DNA of 44,565 bases, taken from positions 1-44,565 of the IMG/VR virus record IMGVR_UViG_3300042549_004369. One strand, written 5' to 3'. Below, in pieces: positions 8,671 to 16,787 of the stretch (position 1 is its first letter; every line of letters begins with the position of its first letter). Below the pieces are notes generated by a model. It made no database searches and was not told the DNA's origin. It saw nothing but the letters and a program-made list of their open reading frames with translations. Source of the stretch: a virus. Made by a program: the position numbers and the translations under genes.

Positions 8671-9158
8671 AAGCCAGTCGTAAATTGGCTGCATTGGCGG
8701 CAAAAGAGCTGCCGCTGCTTCTAGACAAAGTGATCATAGAAGATGGCAAGAAGTATCGAGCATTTGGCAAATACACTATACAACCTATTCCTGCAGGATT
8801 TCAAGTTCGCCTGCGTGATGATGACATTGGTACATTTTCGGGTACCAAATCTGCACTGGCTTGGTGCATAGCAGATAATCTAAATCATCTCAACTTGGCT
8901 AGACAAATAAAAGAATTAGACCAATCTATCATTAGATTGCGCAATGACATATATGTACGTCGTGCATTAGCTGATCGCACAGCAGGACACACATGGGAAA
9001 ACTTGATTAACAAAACAAGTGCTAGGCAAGAACATACTCAGGTCCTAGAAAAAGAACTAGCAAAATGTATAAATTTGGCTAAATACTGGCAACTACGAGG
9101 AAACTCAGATGAAACTAAACGAACTGGCCGTAACACGCCCCACACGACAAATCGCTAA
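8667..9158 (+). CDS. Phage protein of unknown function, helical C-terminus
   Basis: 163 aa from ATG 8667, chosen because it overlaps the preceding TGA as ATGA; an upstream GTG at 8640 would bury 30 bases in the previous gene. Residues ~30-75 look like a small beta domain (KYRAFGKYTIQPIPAGFQVRLRDD), followed by a long charged helix (ARQIKELDQSIIRLRNDIYV). The last 50 bases overlap the next gene. Similar small proteins accompany the structural genes of T4-like marine phages; no function is known to me. Confidence 0.6.
   Translation: MKASRKLAALAAKELPLLLDKVIIEDGKKYRAFGKYTIQPIPAGFQVRLRDDDIGTFSGTKSALAWCIADNLNHLNLARQIKELDQSIIRLRNDIYVRRALADRTAGHTWENLINKTSARQEHTQVLEKELAKCINLAKYWQLRGNSDETKRTGRNTPHTTNR
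9078..9085 (+). promoter_or_regulatory. T4-late-type promoter octamer GCTAAATA
   Basis: Lies inside the end of the upstream gene, 23 bases before the ATG at 9109, which has its own GAGG (9097-9100). The same octamer GCTAAATA stands before the tail-fibre gene at 12408. Confidence 0.5.
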
Positions 9159-10011
9159 AGTATTTGAAAGTCACTTTGACAAATCAGTCAAATTTGATAC
9201 TTTGAATCGCAAACAATTACACAGCATGTATCGCCAGGTGCGCGGCATGCTGGGCGAAGTGCGCAGCAGCCCTGCTCGCCATACTAGCGAAAAGAATCCA
9301 GCTTATCTCAAGCTCATGATGATGGAACAAGCACTTGCTGATCGTATCTATGAAGCAGAGATGGGTGCCACAGGCGGCGTGGCCCCTACTACTCCTGGTG
9401 CAACTCCTCAACAAGCTGCTGCCATGGCTGTGAAGCAAAAAATGGATCAGAAGAAGCAGGTGCAACAAGAACTGGACAATGCAAAGAAACAAGTTACAGA
9501 TTTGCAAAATCAACTCAACAGTCTTAACACTACTACTACAGTTCAAGAAACTGAACTTCGATTACGTGCGCAAGGATACGGTTATTATCTCAGCGAAGGC
9601 GAAGTACAACAAGCTCAAGTGGTGTTAGCTGCACAAGACATGGTTGACAAGATGCAGGATATGATCGAAGACAGCACAGAAATGCAGTTCAAAGAACTTC
9701 CAGCATTAGTTGATTCAATTAAGAACCAAATTGGGCCTGATCAAGCAGCACAGTTCAATAATGATGCACAAGCAGCATTAAGTGGGTTAGTGCAGAATTT
9801 GCAAGGCAGCAAGCAACAGCTAGAACAAGCATTAGGTGTTGTAACTGGACAAGGTCCTGTAGCAATGCCAGGTGCAGATACAGGTATGACACCTCCAGGT
9901 GGTGATATGGGATTAGCAGGTCCTCCTCCAGGCGAAGAAGAAATTGAAATCAGTGCCGAAGAACCAGCAATTGGTGGGCCAGCAGCCGCATTGGGTCGTG
10001 AGCGTAGATAA
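9109..10011 (+). CDS. Virion structural protein with coiled coil and Pro/Gly-rich tail
   Basis: 300 aa. The basic helical N-terminus (NPAYLKLMMMEQALADRIYE) resembles a conserved T4-like marine phage structural protein. Residues ~100-150 are a strong coiled coil (DQKKQVQQELDNAKKQV), another helical stretch spans ~165-245, and the last 55 residues are a Pro/Gly/Met and acidic disordered tail. The start has GAGG nine bases upstream and lies 50 bases inside the previous gene. Head-core or neck roles are possible; the family assignment comes from memory of related phages, not a search. Confidence 0.6.
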   Translation: MKLNELAVTRPTRQIAKVFESHFDKSVKFDTLNRKQLHSMYRQVRGMLGEVRSSPARHTSEKNPAYLKLMMMEQALADRIYEAEMGATGGVAPTTPGATPQQAAAMAVKQKMDQKKQVQQELDNAKKQVTDLQNQLNSLNTTTTVQETELRLRAQGYGYYLSEGEVQQAQVVLAAQDMVDKMQDMIEDSTEMQFKELPALVDSIKNQIGPDQAAQFNNDAQAALSGLVQNLQGSKQQLEQALGVVTGQGPVAMPGADTGMTPPGGDMGLAGPPPGEEEIEISAEEPAIGGPAAALGRERR

Positions 10012-10358
10012 TGCGAATCAATGAAGTAGAAGCAGACGCTACCACAGACAAACTCATGGCATTGGCCAGGTTTGCTGTGGGTAGAGCACAGGATACTTCA
10101 GCCAAGATGCAAATGCCGGTGCAGGCGTTTATCAATCGAGCACAAAGTATGGGCATAGATATCACTCCAGACACTTTGCAAACATTAGTTGGCCAACCAC
10201 CACTAAGTGGGTTAATTGAACCCATGAGCCCAAACGCTACAGAACTAACATTCAAAGGTGGTGATCAACCCGGCCCAGTCACAATGCCAGTGAATCAAGC
10301 ACAGGATATTGTGGCATCTGCTGCACAGTCAGCAATGAGAAAAGACCGCGGCATTTAA
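10011..10358 (+). CDS. Small late-region protein, unknown
   Basis: 115 aa beginning MRINEVEADATTDKLMALARF, mostly helical in the first half and Pro-rich in the middle (PDTLQTLVGQPPLSG). The start overlaps the upstream stop (TAATG), so the two genes are coupled. Similar proteins sit beside the coiled-coil structural protein in related phages, which supports a shared role in the particle, but no motif reveals what it does. Confidence 0.6.
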   Translation: MRINEVEADATTDKLMALARFAVGRAQDTSAKMQMPVQAFINRAQSMGIDITPDTLQTLVGQPPLSGLIEPMSPNATELTFKGGDQPGPVTMPVNQAQDIVASAAQSAMRKDRGI

Positions 10359-10382
10359 ACCTGCACAGACTGGTGCGCCTAT

Positions 10383-10390
10383 CATAAATA
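10383..10390 (+). promoter_or_regulatory. T4-late-type promoter octamer CATAAATA before the HNH gene
   Basis: Five bases (CTTGT) separate it from the ATG at 10396. Its last three bases are also the start of the 5' arm of the hairpin at 10388-10410. No Shine-Dalgarno is present. Confidence 0.6.
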
Positions 10391-10410
10391 CTTGTATGAA
10401 AAACAAGTAT
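10388..10410 (+). promoter_or_regulatory. Hairpin with the HNH start codon in its loop
   Basis: ATACTTGT (10388-10395) pairs perfectly with ACAAGTAT (10403-10410); the seven-base loop is ATGAAAA, i.e. the start codon. A transcript reading through from upstream would fold the start into the loop. A transcript started by the adjoining late octamer would begin near 10396 and lack the 5' arm. Confidence 0.65.
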
Positions 10411-10992
10411 GGTATACAAAAAATATGTTTATTCTGCGGTAACAAATTTATTACTAAGCCGCGGTTACTTGAATATTGTTCTCAACCGTGTAAAAATCCA
10501 CATAACAGACCAGGCCACATTCCATGGAACAAGGGTGTTAAACTCAATGATGACCAAAAAGCAAAACAAAACACATCGGGGCTTGCTAAAGGACATGGGT
10601 GGAACAAAGGTATTCCAAATGAAAGACAACGAGAAAAGTGGTTAATTGATAATCCTAACAAAAATGGTAAACTGAATAATCTCAGACCTAAAAACTATGT
10701 AGATGATAATTTCACTGCATACAAAAGAGAATGCCAGAAAGCAACTTATAGAACTGTGTATGCTATGAAAAAAGAAGGAACAGCTAAAATAACTGGAAAA
10801 AGGAAAACTGATTATCAACTTGATCATATCATTCCTTACAGGCAAGGATACACATTAGGTATAGATCCTACCGTAATTGGAGGAAGGAAAAATTTAAGGT
10901 ATATACTAGGAGAAGAGAATAGATCCAAATGGGATTATTTTCAATCTGACGATGTAGTAAAATCTATAATAGGAGATAAGTATGGCGTATAG
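10396..10992 (+). CDS. HNH homing-type endonuclease with zinc finger and NUMOD3-like repeats
   Basis: 198 aa. C11-x2-C14 and C28-x3-C32 form an N-terminal zinc finger. Two NUMOD3-like DNA-binding motifs follow (PWNKG at 43-47, GWNKG at 68-72), then the HNH core YQLDHIIPYRQGY (D143, H144) with N166 in GRKNLR and N175. This is the layout of free-standing phage homing endonucleases, which nick or cut DNA and spread themselves into related genomes. It is noticeably richer in A and T than its neighbours. Its last 11 bases run into the iscU start. The hairpin around its start suggests late-only translation, as known for T4 homing endonucleases. Confidence 0.85.
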   Translation: MKNKYGIQKICLFCGNKFITKPRLLEYCSQPCKNPHNRPGHIPWNKGVKLNDDQKAKQNTSGLAKGHGWNKGIPNERQREKWLIDNPNKNGKLNNLRPKNYVDDNFTAYKRECQKATYRTVYAMKKEGTAKITGKRKTDYQLDHIIPYRQGYTLGIDPTVIGGRKNLRYILGEENRSKWDYFQSDDVVKSIIGDKYGV

Positions 10993-11368
10993 TGAAGCTG
11001 TTCTCGATCATTATAATAATCCAAGAAATGTTGGATCTTATAAAAAAGACGAAGAGGGAGTCGGGATAGGACTCGTTGGAGCACCAAGTTGCGGTGATGT
11101 TTTGCAATTGAGCATAAAAGTAACTGATGGAATTATCACAGATGCAAGATTTAAAACGTATGGTTGCGGAAGCGCGATTGCGTCGAGCTCGCTTGTTACT
11201 GAATGGGTCAAAGGACGGACACTTGACGAAGCGGCAGCGATTAAAAATAGCGAGATTGCTTCTGAACTTGCCCTCCCCCCAGTTAAAATTCATTGTTCAA
11301 TACTTGCAGAAGATGCGATCAAAGCAGCAGTAATGGATTACAAGAGCCGACATGATCTCATTAACTGA
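10982..11368 (+). CDS. iscU: Iron-sulphur cluster scaffold, IscU-like
   Basis: 128 aa, the full IscU length. All ligands are present: GAPSCGD (C37), YGCGSAIASSS (C62), and H104-C105 in LPPVKIHC, with the conserved Asp at 39. The LPPVK motif (98-102) is the HscA chaperone recognition site, so the phage protein should be able to use host IscS and HscA/HscB, none of which is encoded here. It builds [2Fe-2S] clusters from cysteine-derived sulphur. It overlaps the HNH gene by 11 bases and iscA by 17 bases, forming a compact pair. Possible clients are phage or host Fe-S enzymes needed during infection. Confidence 0.9.
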   Translation: MAYSEAVLDHYNNPRNVGSYKKDEEGVGIGLVGAPSCGDVLQLSIKVTDGIITDARFKTYGCGSAIASSSLVTEWVKGRTLDEAAAIKNSEIASELALPPVKIHCSILAEDAIKAAVMDYKSRHDLIN

Positions 11369-11672
11369 CACTGCTGCTCGAAAAATAACTCAAACTATTC
11401 AACGTCGGGGTCGCGGAATTGGTATCCGGGTAGGGGTCAAAACAACAGGTTGCTCTGGGCTTGCTTATGTGTTAGAATATGTAGACACTGTGCAACCGGA
11501 CGATATCTGTATCGATTGCAACAACTGTAAATTGTTTGTTGACCCCAAAAGCTGTGCATATCTGCAAGGACTTGAAGTAGACTACACTAGGCAAGGGCTC
11601 AATGAGGGATTTCAGTTCAACAACCCCAATGAACGTGACCGATGCGGTTGCGGAGAAAGTTTTAGAGTTTAA
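11352..11672 (+). CDS. iscA: A-type Fe-S carrier, IscA/ErpA-like
   Basis: 106 aa, typical for the family. The three cluster-binding cysteines are C34 in TTGCSGLAY and C98/C100 in the C-terminal CGCGESF. A-type carriers pass clusters from IscU to apo-proteins. The gene starts 17 bases inside iscU, so the two are translationally coupled. The coding region of its C-terminal Cys motif also lies inside the following nuclease frame if that gene starts at 11602 or 11629. Confidence 0.9.
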   Translation: MISLTDTAARKITQTIQRRGRGIGIRVGVKTTGCSGLAYVLEYVDTVQPDDICIDCNNCKLFVDPKSCAYLQGLEVDYTRQGLNEGFQFNNPNERDRCGCGESFRV

Positions 11673-12390
11673 TTTGTACAATCCAAAATTTGATTACCAA
11701 GAAATACCCAGAGTCACAATAGACGGCAAACGCTTTTATGCCACACCTGATGGAAACAAGTTACCGTCAGTGACTACTATTCTTGACAAAACCAAAAGTG
11801 AAGAAAGCAAGGCTGCACTTCACAATTGGAGGCGTGCAGTTGGAGCCGAGAAAGCACAGCAGATCACCACAGAAGCTGCCAATCGTGGCACACGTATGCA
11901 CACATATCTTGAAGACTATGTGAAAAAAGGCTCAATCAAAGAACGTGGTACTAATCCATTTTCGTGGAGCAGTCACGAAATGGCCAAGACCGTAATACGT
12001 GATGGGTTGAAACATGTGAATGAATTTTGGGGTATTGAAGTTCCGCTATACTTTCCCAAAATATATGCAGGTACTACAGACGGTGCAGGATTACATCTAA
12101 ATGAAGAATCTATCCTGGATTACAAACAATCTAACAAGCCAAAAAAGCGTGAATGGATTGATAATTACTTTGTTCAATTGTGTGCGTATGCCGAAGCTCA
12201 CAACGAATTGCATGGTACCAAGATACGCAAGGGAGTGATCCTAATGTGTGTTAAGCCCGAACTTGATGCCAATCACAATATCATTAGCAAGCCGCAATAC
12301 CAGGAATTTGTGTTAGAAGGCGCTGAGTACGATCGTTATCGTGACTTGTGGTGGCGCAAAGTAGAAGAATACTACACCAAACACATTTAG
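11602..12390 (+). CDS. PD-(D/E)XK exonuclease-like protein
   Basis: 262 aa from ATG 11602; alternatives are ATG 11629 and TTG 11674, and homology to related phage nucleases seems to begin near LYNPKFDY, so the true start may be later. Motifs: SVTTILDKTK near the N-terminus, GTRMHTYLEDY (helix with the conserved Glu), YAGTTDG (catalytic Asp), ILDYKQS (the D/E-x-K motif) and YFVQLCAYAEA. This is the layout of RecB-type/MGME1-like exonucleases in T4-like marine phages, thought to act in recombination or degradation of host DNA. It overlaps iscA by up to 71 bases in another frame. Confidence 0.7.
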   Translation: MRDFSSTTPMNVTDAVAEKVLEFNLYNPKFDYQEIPRVTIDGKRFYATPDGNKLPSVTTILDKTKSEESKAALHNWRRAVGAEKAQQITTEAANRGTRMHTYLEDYVKKGSIKERGTNPFSWSSHEMAKTVIRDGLKHVNEFWGIEVPLYFPKIYAGTTDGAGLHLNEESILDYKQSNKPKKREWIDNYFVQLCAYAEAHNELHGTKIRKGVILMCVKPELDANHNIISKPQYQEFVLEGAEYDRYRDLWWRKVEEYYTKHI

Positions 12391-12398
12391 TTGCCTGA

Positions 12399-12429
12399 CT
12401 GATTCTGGCTAAATACAGCACAGAATCAG
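12399..12429 (+). promoter_or_regulatory. Hairpin enclosing a late promoter and hiding the tail-fibre Shine-Dalgarno
   Basis: CTGATTCTG (12399-12407) pairs perfectly with CAGAATCAG (12421-12429). The 13-base loop contains the octamer GCTAAATA (12408-12415). The Shine-Dalgarno AGGA (12428-12431) begins in the 3' arm, five bases before the ATG at 12437. A transcript started from the loop would begin near 12421 without the 5' arm and leave the ribosome site open. Confidence 0.7.
12408..12415 (+). promoter_or_regulatory. T4-late-type promoter octamer GCTAAATA
   Basis: Located in the 46-base gap before the tail-fibre gene and inside the loop of a 9-bp hairpin. Identical to the octamer at 9078. 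The expected start is near 12421, giving a leader of about 16 bases with AGGA exposed. Confidence 0.6.
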
Positions 12430-12436
12430 GACTCAC

Positions 12437-14023
12437 ATGGCAATAGTTCAAGTATCACGAATAACAAACCGTAAAGGTCTAGCAGAAAATCTGCCGCAAT
12501 TAGCTGGCGCAGAATTAGGCTGGGCAATCGACGAACGTCGACTATACATCGGCAATGGAACCTTGCAAGATGGCGCACCTGTAATAGGCAATACAGAAAT
12601 ACTCACTGAATACAGTGATATATTGCTAGTAGGCGGCGCATACACTTACAAGGGCACCGCAGCTGGATATACAGTACAAACAGGATCGTCGTCGGGCAGT
12701 CCGATTAGCATTCCACTGCAAAGCTGGTTAGATCAATTTGCCAGTGTGCTGAGCTTTGGTGCCGTGGGCGATGGTGTTACTGATGACACCGATGCTATCA
12801 ATCGTGCATTGTATGAATTATATTGCAGAGAACCAAATCCACAAATACGTAGATCATTGTTCTTTCCAGCTGGACGTTACTTGATTACTAGTTCACTTGA
12901 AATTCCGCCATATGCATTGTTATATGGTGAGGGAATTAACTCCAGCGTGATTGTGTTGGATGCAACTAGTGCCAGTCAATATGTGGCTGTGTACAGTGAC
13001 AGCTTGCAGCAAACTGGAGTAAACATTGGTAACAATGGTGCCACACCTCCAGTTGATATCACAATCTCTAACATGGGGTTTCAGGCACTGGGGTTGGCAG
13101 ACGTATTTTTGGTCGAAGATGCAAGCCAGTGTACATTCACAGATGTAAGTTTTTTAGGATCTCTTGTTGAAGCCGATCTAACAGATGCAATTGACAATGT
13201 AGCATGTATACATTTTAAGTCTACTGCAAGTTTGATCTGTAACAATATCACCTTTCGTCGATGCACATTTGGTGGTACTACCTGGGCATTTGAAACCCCC
13301 AATCAAGTACAAGGGGTATTGGTTACAGAAAGCACATTTGATACACATTATCAAGGTGTATTGCTAGGTGATCCAACACCAGTGAACGGTGGTCCTACTG
13401 GATTCCGTTTCTTGGGTAATGTGTTTGATAACATCTATGCCGAAGGCATCTTAATTGCTGCCAACACTGTAATGAATATTAGTGGTTACAATATGTTTTA
13501 TGATGTGGGAAATCATTTTGATGGAACTACATCGCCGGCCACAGCAGTAATTAATTTTGTAGGGCAAAACAATGTCAGCGTTGGTGACATGTTCCAACGT
13601 ACCACAATTTACGCTGGCACCTATCCTCGTATCAACATTAACAACGGTATCAACATAGCATTTGATGCTGCCAGTCAAACACAACAAGGTACGTATGTAC
13701 GGCAAACCGGTGCTACAGGAACATTACTTGACAACACAGCCGATCAAACTATCTTGACATTTAATGCCACAGCAATTAGAGCAGTGCAGATCAACTATAC
13801 CATAGTACGAGATGTTAATACCAGAACTGGAGTTTATACCATTGTAGCCGGCACCGACAGTGCAGGTACAAATATACAAGGATCAGACTCTGGTGTGCAA
13901 AATGTAGCACCCGGTGTTACTTTCAGTGTCAGCGAAACTGCTGGTATTGTGAGTTGGAAAGCTACTACCACTAACACTGGTGTTGCGGCTACTATTAACT
14001 ATTCAGTAACCAAACTTGCTTGA
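12437..14023 (+). CDS. Tail fibre / tailspike protein with beta-helix domain
   Basis: 528 aa. Residues 1-45 (NRKGLAENLPQLAGAELGWAID, RLYIGNG) are the phage N-terminal motif found in many fibre proteins. At ~110-125 stands FGAVGDGVTDDTDAI, the entry signature of pectate-lyase-type right-handed beta-helix domains, followed by helix turns rich in Asn, Thr and Val to about 420. The last ~90 residues form a Thr/Gly/Val-rich, probably trimeric beta domain. Such proteins bind, and sometimes cleave, surface polysaccharide. No catalytic residues can be named with certainty. The gene is preceded by the promoter-hairpin element and AGGA. Confidence 0.8.
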   Translation: MAIVQVSRITNRKGLAENLPQLAGAELGWAIDERRLYIGNGTLQDGAPVIGNTEILTEYSDILLVGGAYTYKGTAAGYTVQTGSSSGSPISIPLQSWLDQFASVLSFGAVGDGVTDDTDAINRALYELYCREPNPQIRRSLFFPAGRYLITSSLEIPPYALLYGEGINSSVIVLDATSASQYVAVYSDSLQQTGVNIGNNGATPPVDITISNMGFQALGLADVFLVEDASQCTFTDVSFLGSLVEADLTDAIDNVACIHFKSTASLICNNITFRRCTFGGTTWAFETPNQVQGVLVTESTFDTHYQGVLLGDPTPVNGGPTGFRFLGNVFDNIYAEGILIAANTVMNISGYNMFYDVGNHFDGTTSPATAVINFVGQNNVSVGDMFQRTTIYAGTYPRININNGINIAFDAASQTQQGTYVRQTGATGTLLDNTADQTILTFNATAIRAVQINYTIVRDVNTRTGVYTIVAGTDSAGTNIQGSDSGVQNVAPGVTFSVSETAGIVSWKATTTNTGVAATINYSVTKLA

Positions 14024-14442
14024 TGTGGTGTTCAACCTTTGAACAACGCTTGGCAGCGTGGAATTCGTTAAGAGACCGCGCCCGCATGTTGCCCAAGCCA
14101 GATGCCCTAGGCGCGATCAATTCCTGGTGGCAGCAAACTCCCTGGCGTGCATATCATCTACACTGGGACGATCAACCTGATTGGCCCGATCCCTGGCAAC
14201 TTTTGAGCGACAACATCTATTGTGATCTTGCTCGCGGGCTTGGAATCCTGTATACTATTACTGTGTTGGATCGTGATGATCTCCAGGACGCTGTGCTGGT
14301 TGATTCTGATCAGGGCAATTTAGTCCTGGTAGAGGATGGAAAATATATATTGAATTGGGACCAGTCTCTAGGGTTAAATATCAACCTACAGCAGAACAAA
14401 CATCACATTGCGCAGAGCGATGTAAAACAACAACTATATTGA
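14023..14442 (+). CDS. Conserved T4-like phage protein, unknown
   Basis: 139 aa from ATG 14023, whose A is shared with the preceding TGA (TGATG); a TTG at 14020 is less likely. Trp-rich: INSWWQQTPWRAYHLHWDDQ and WPDPWQLLSDNIYCDLARG, a pattern I associate with a conserved protein next to fibre or neck genes in marine T4-like phages. It is probably soluble. The coupling to the fibre gene suggests a fibre-related or chaperone function, which remains inference. Confidence 0.6.
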   Translation: MWCSTFEQRLAAWNSLRDRARMLPKPDALGAINSWWQQTPWRAYHLHWDDQPDWPDPWQLLSDNIYCDLARGLGILYTITVLDRDDLQDAVLVDSDQGNLVLVEDGKYILNWDQSLGLNINLQQNKHHIAQSDVKQQLY

Positions 14443-14446
14443 GTAT

Positions 14447-16768
14447 ATGACACAAATCACAGTTATTAAACGTAACGGAAGAAAAGAACAATTGAGCCTG
14501 GAAAAGTGGCAAACCCAAATTGCCAAAGTTTGTTCGGGCATTGCAGACGTAAGTCAAAGCATGGTAGAGATCAAAGCACAGATGCACTTTTATGATGGCA
14601 TTACTACCAAAGAGATCGATGGTATCACACTACGAGCCATTGTAGACTTGATTGACATAGAACACAATCCAGATGTTGGACATACCAACTATCAATACGT
14701 GGCAGGCAAGCAACGTCTTAGCATGCTGCGAAAAGATGTTTATGGATCCTATGAGCCTCCCCACCTGTATGAGATTGTGAAGAAAAACGTGGCCACTGGC
14801 TTGTACACTCCAGAACTGCTGGAATGGTATGACGAAGCTGACTGGAACCGTATGCAAGATATGATAGATCATTCTAAGGACGAACAATACGGCTATGCTG
14901 CAATTGAACAATTGATTGAAAAATATCTAGTAAAGAATCGTGCCACAAAGGAAACTTATGAAACTCCCCAAGTTCGTTACATGGTTGCAGCAGCTACAGT
15001 TTTTCACTCGGAAGACCCCAACACAGCCAGAATGCGATACATCAAAGAATACTATAACGCGGCTAGCGATGGCTTGTTTACTCTTGCAACTCCTGTGTTG
15101 GCCGGCCTTGGTACTCCAACAAAGCAATTTAGTTCTTGTGTGCTTATTCGCTCAGATGATGATCTTGATTCTATATTTGCGTCTGGGGAAATGATGGCAA
15201 AGTATGCCAGCAAACGTGCTGGCATCGGTCTTGAGATAGGTCGACTGCGACCGTTGGGTAGCCCCATTCGTGGTGGCGAAATCATGCACACTGGCATGAT
15301 ACCATTTTTAAAGAAATGGTTCGGCGACTTGCGTAGTTGCTCACAAGGAGGAATTCGTAATGCTTCTGCTACTGTGTTTTATCCCATTTGGCATCATCAG
15401 TTTGATGATCTTATTGTTCTTAAGAATAACCAAGGAACAGAAGAAACTCGGGTTCGACATATGGACTATGGAGTGGTACTTTCTGCCTTCTTCTGGAGAA
15501 GATTTAAAAACAAAGAAGACATAACATTCTTTGATCCAAACGAAGTTCCAGATCTATACGAAGCATTTTACAAAAACACCCAACGGTTTGAAGAACTGTA
15601 TGTGAAGTATGAAAAGCGTAAGGATCTTCGCAAGAAGACCATGAGCGCGGAAGAAGTATTCAAATCAGGCATACTAAAAGAACGCACAGATACAGGTCGT
15701 ATCTATCTAGTGTTCATCGACAATGTGATGAACCAAGGACCATTTGATCCTGAGTATCACACCATCTACCAGAGTAACTTATGTTGTGAAATCCTTTTAC
15801 CTACTAAGAGTTTTAAACGACTTGATGATGCTGATGGTCGAATTGCTCTTTGTACGCTGGGATCAATTAACTGGGGTGCGTTCCGCAATCCAGAAGACAT
15901 GCGTCGTGCTTGCCGTATTCTACATCGCAGTCTTAATAACATTTTGGATTACCAAGACTTCCTGAGTATTCAATCTAAACTAAGCAACGATGAAATCCGT
16001 CCATTGGGTATTGGTATCACTAACCTAGCATACTGGCATGCCAAACGCAACTTGAAGTATGGTGAAAAGGATGCTCTACACGAAGTCAAAGCATGGAGTG
16101 AACACCAAGCATTTTATCTAACTGAAGCCAGTGTTGAACTTGCCAAAGAACGCGGCAAGTGCCTAGGCAGTGATCACACACGTTATGGACAAGGTGTATT
16201 TCCGTGGGAACTCCGTGCCAATGGCGTTAATGAGCTTGCAGACTTTACGCCTGAACTTGATTGGGGAACTTTACGAGCTCAAATGAAAGAACACGGTGTT
16301 CGTAATGCTACACAAATGGCAGTTGCTCCTGTTGAATCAAGCAGTGTTGTTATTAACAGCACCAATGGTATTGAAATGCCCATGAGTTTGATCAGTGTAA
16401 AAGAATCCAAAGCAGGATCATTTGTACAAGTTGTTCCTGAATATCACAAACTAAAGAACAAGTATCAATTGATGTGGGAACAAAAAGATTGTGATGGTTA
16501 TCTAAAAACAGCCGCAGTGATTGCAGCGTATGTTGATCAATCAATCAGTACCAATACATTCTACAATCCTGCACATTTCCCAGATCGTAAAGTTCCTACC
16601 ACGTTGATTGCTAAAAATCTAATGCAATCACATGCGTGGGGCCTCAAGACCTTTTATTATAGCCTCGTGAATAAACAGGGTTCAAAAGCAGATGCAGAAG
16701 AAGCACCTGCCATGTTAGAAGCTATTGATTTTGACAACGAAGAAGATTGCGAAAGCTGCAAACTTTAA
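14447..16768 (+). CDS. nrdA: Ribonucleotide reductase class Ia, large subunit
   Basis: 773 aa. An ATP-cone-like N-terminus (ITVIKRNGRKEQLSLEKW) is followed by the catalytic barrel: C231 in SSCVLIRSDDDLDSI and C469 in IALCTLGSINW are the redox pair; N444, C446 and E448 in SNLCCEI are the radical-site residues; KTFYYSL near the end holds the two Tyr of the radical path. The C-terminal C768-x2-C771 receives electrons from glutaredoxin, encoded two genes on. It reduces ribonucleotides to deoxyribonucleotides for phage DNA synthesis. It forms an operon with nrdB and the glutaredoxin gene. No intron or intein interrupts it. Confidence 0.95.
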   Translation: MTQITVIKRNGRKEQLSLEKWQTQIAKVCSGIADVSQSMVEIKAQMHFYDGITTKEIDGITLRAIVDLIDIEHNPDVGHTNYQYVAGKQRLSMLRKDVYGSYEPPHLYEIVKKNVATGLYTPELLEWYDEADWNRMQDMIDHSKDEQYGYAAIEQLIEKYLVKNRATKETYETPQVRYMVAAATVFHSEDPNTARMRYIKEYYNAASDGLFTLATPVLAGLGTPTKQFSSCVLIRSDDDLDSIFASGEMMAKYASKRAGIGLEIGRLRPLGSPIRGGEIMHTGMIPFLKKWFGDLRSCSQGGIRNASATVFYPIWHHQFDDLIVLKNNQGTEETRVRHMDYGVVLSAFFWRRFKNKEDITFFDPNEVPDLYEAFYKNTQRFEELYVKYEKRKDLRKKTMSAEEVFKSGILKERTDTGRIYLVFIDNVMNQGPFDPEYHTIYQSNLCCEILLPTKSFKRLDDADGRIALCTLGSINWGAFRNPEDMRRACRILHRSLNNILDYQDFLSIQSKLSNDEIRPLGIGITNLAYWHAKRNLKYGEKDALHEVKAWSEHQAFYLTEASVELAKERGKCLGSDHTRYGQGVFPWELRANGVNELADFTPELDWGTLRAQMKEHGVRNATQMAVAPVESSSVVINSTNGIEMPMSLISVKESKAGSFVQVVPEYHKLKNKYQLMWEQKDCDGYLKTAAVIAAYVDQSISTNTFYNPAHFPDRKVPTTLIAKNLMQSHAWGLKTFYYSLVNKQGSKADAEEAPAMLEAIDFDNEEDCESCKL

Positions 16769-16787
16769 TAACAACAGAAATATAAAA

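Noticed and set aside
16725-16787. Earlier start of nrdB inside nrdA
   Set aside because: The added residues do not resemble NrdB, and ATG 16788 lies in the proper gap.
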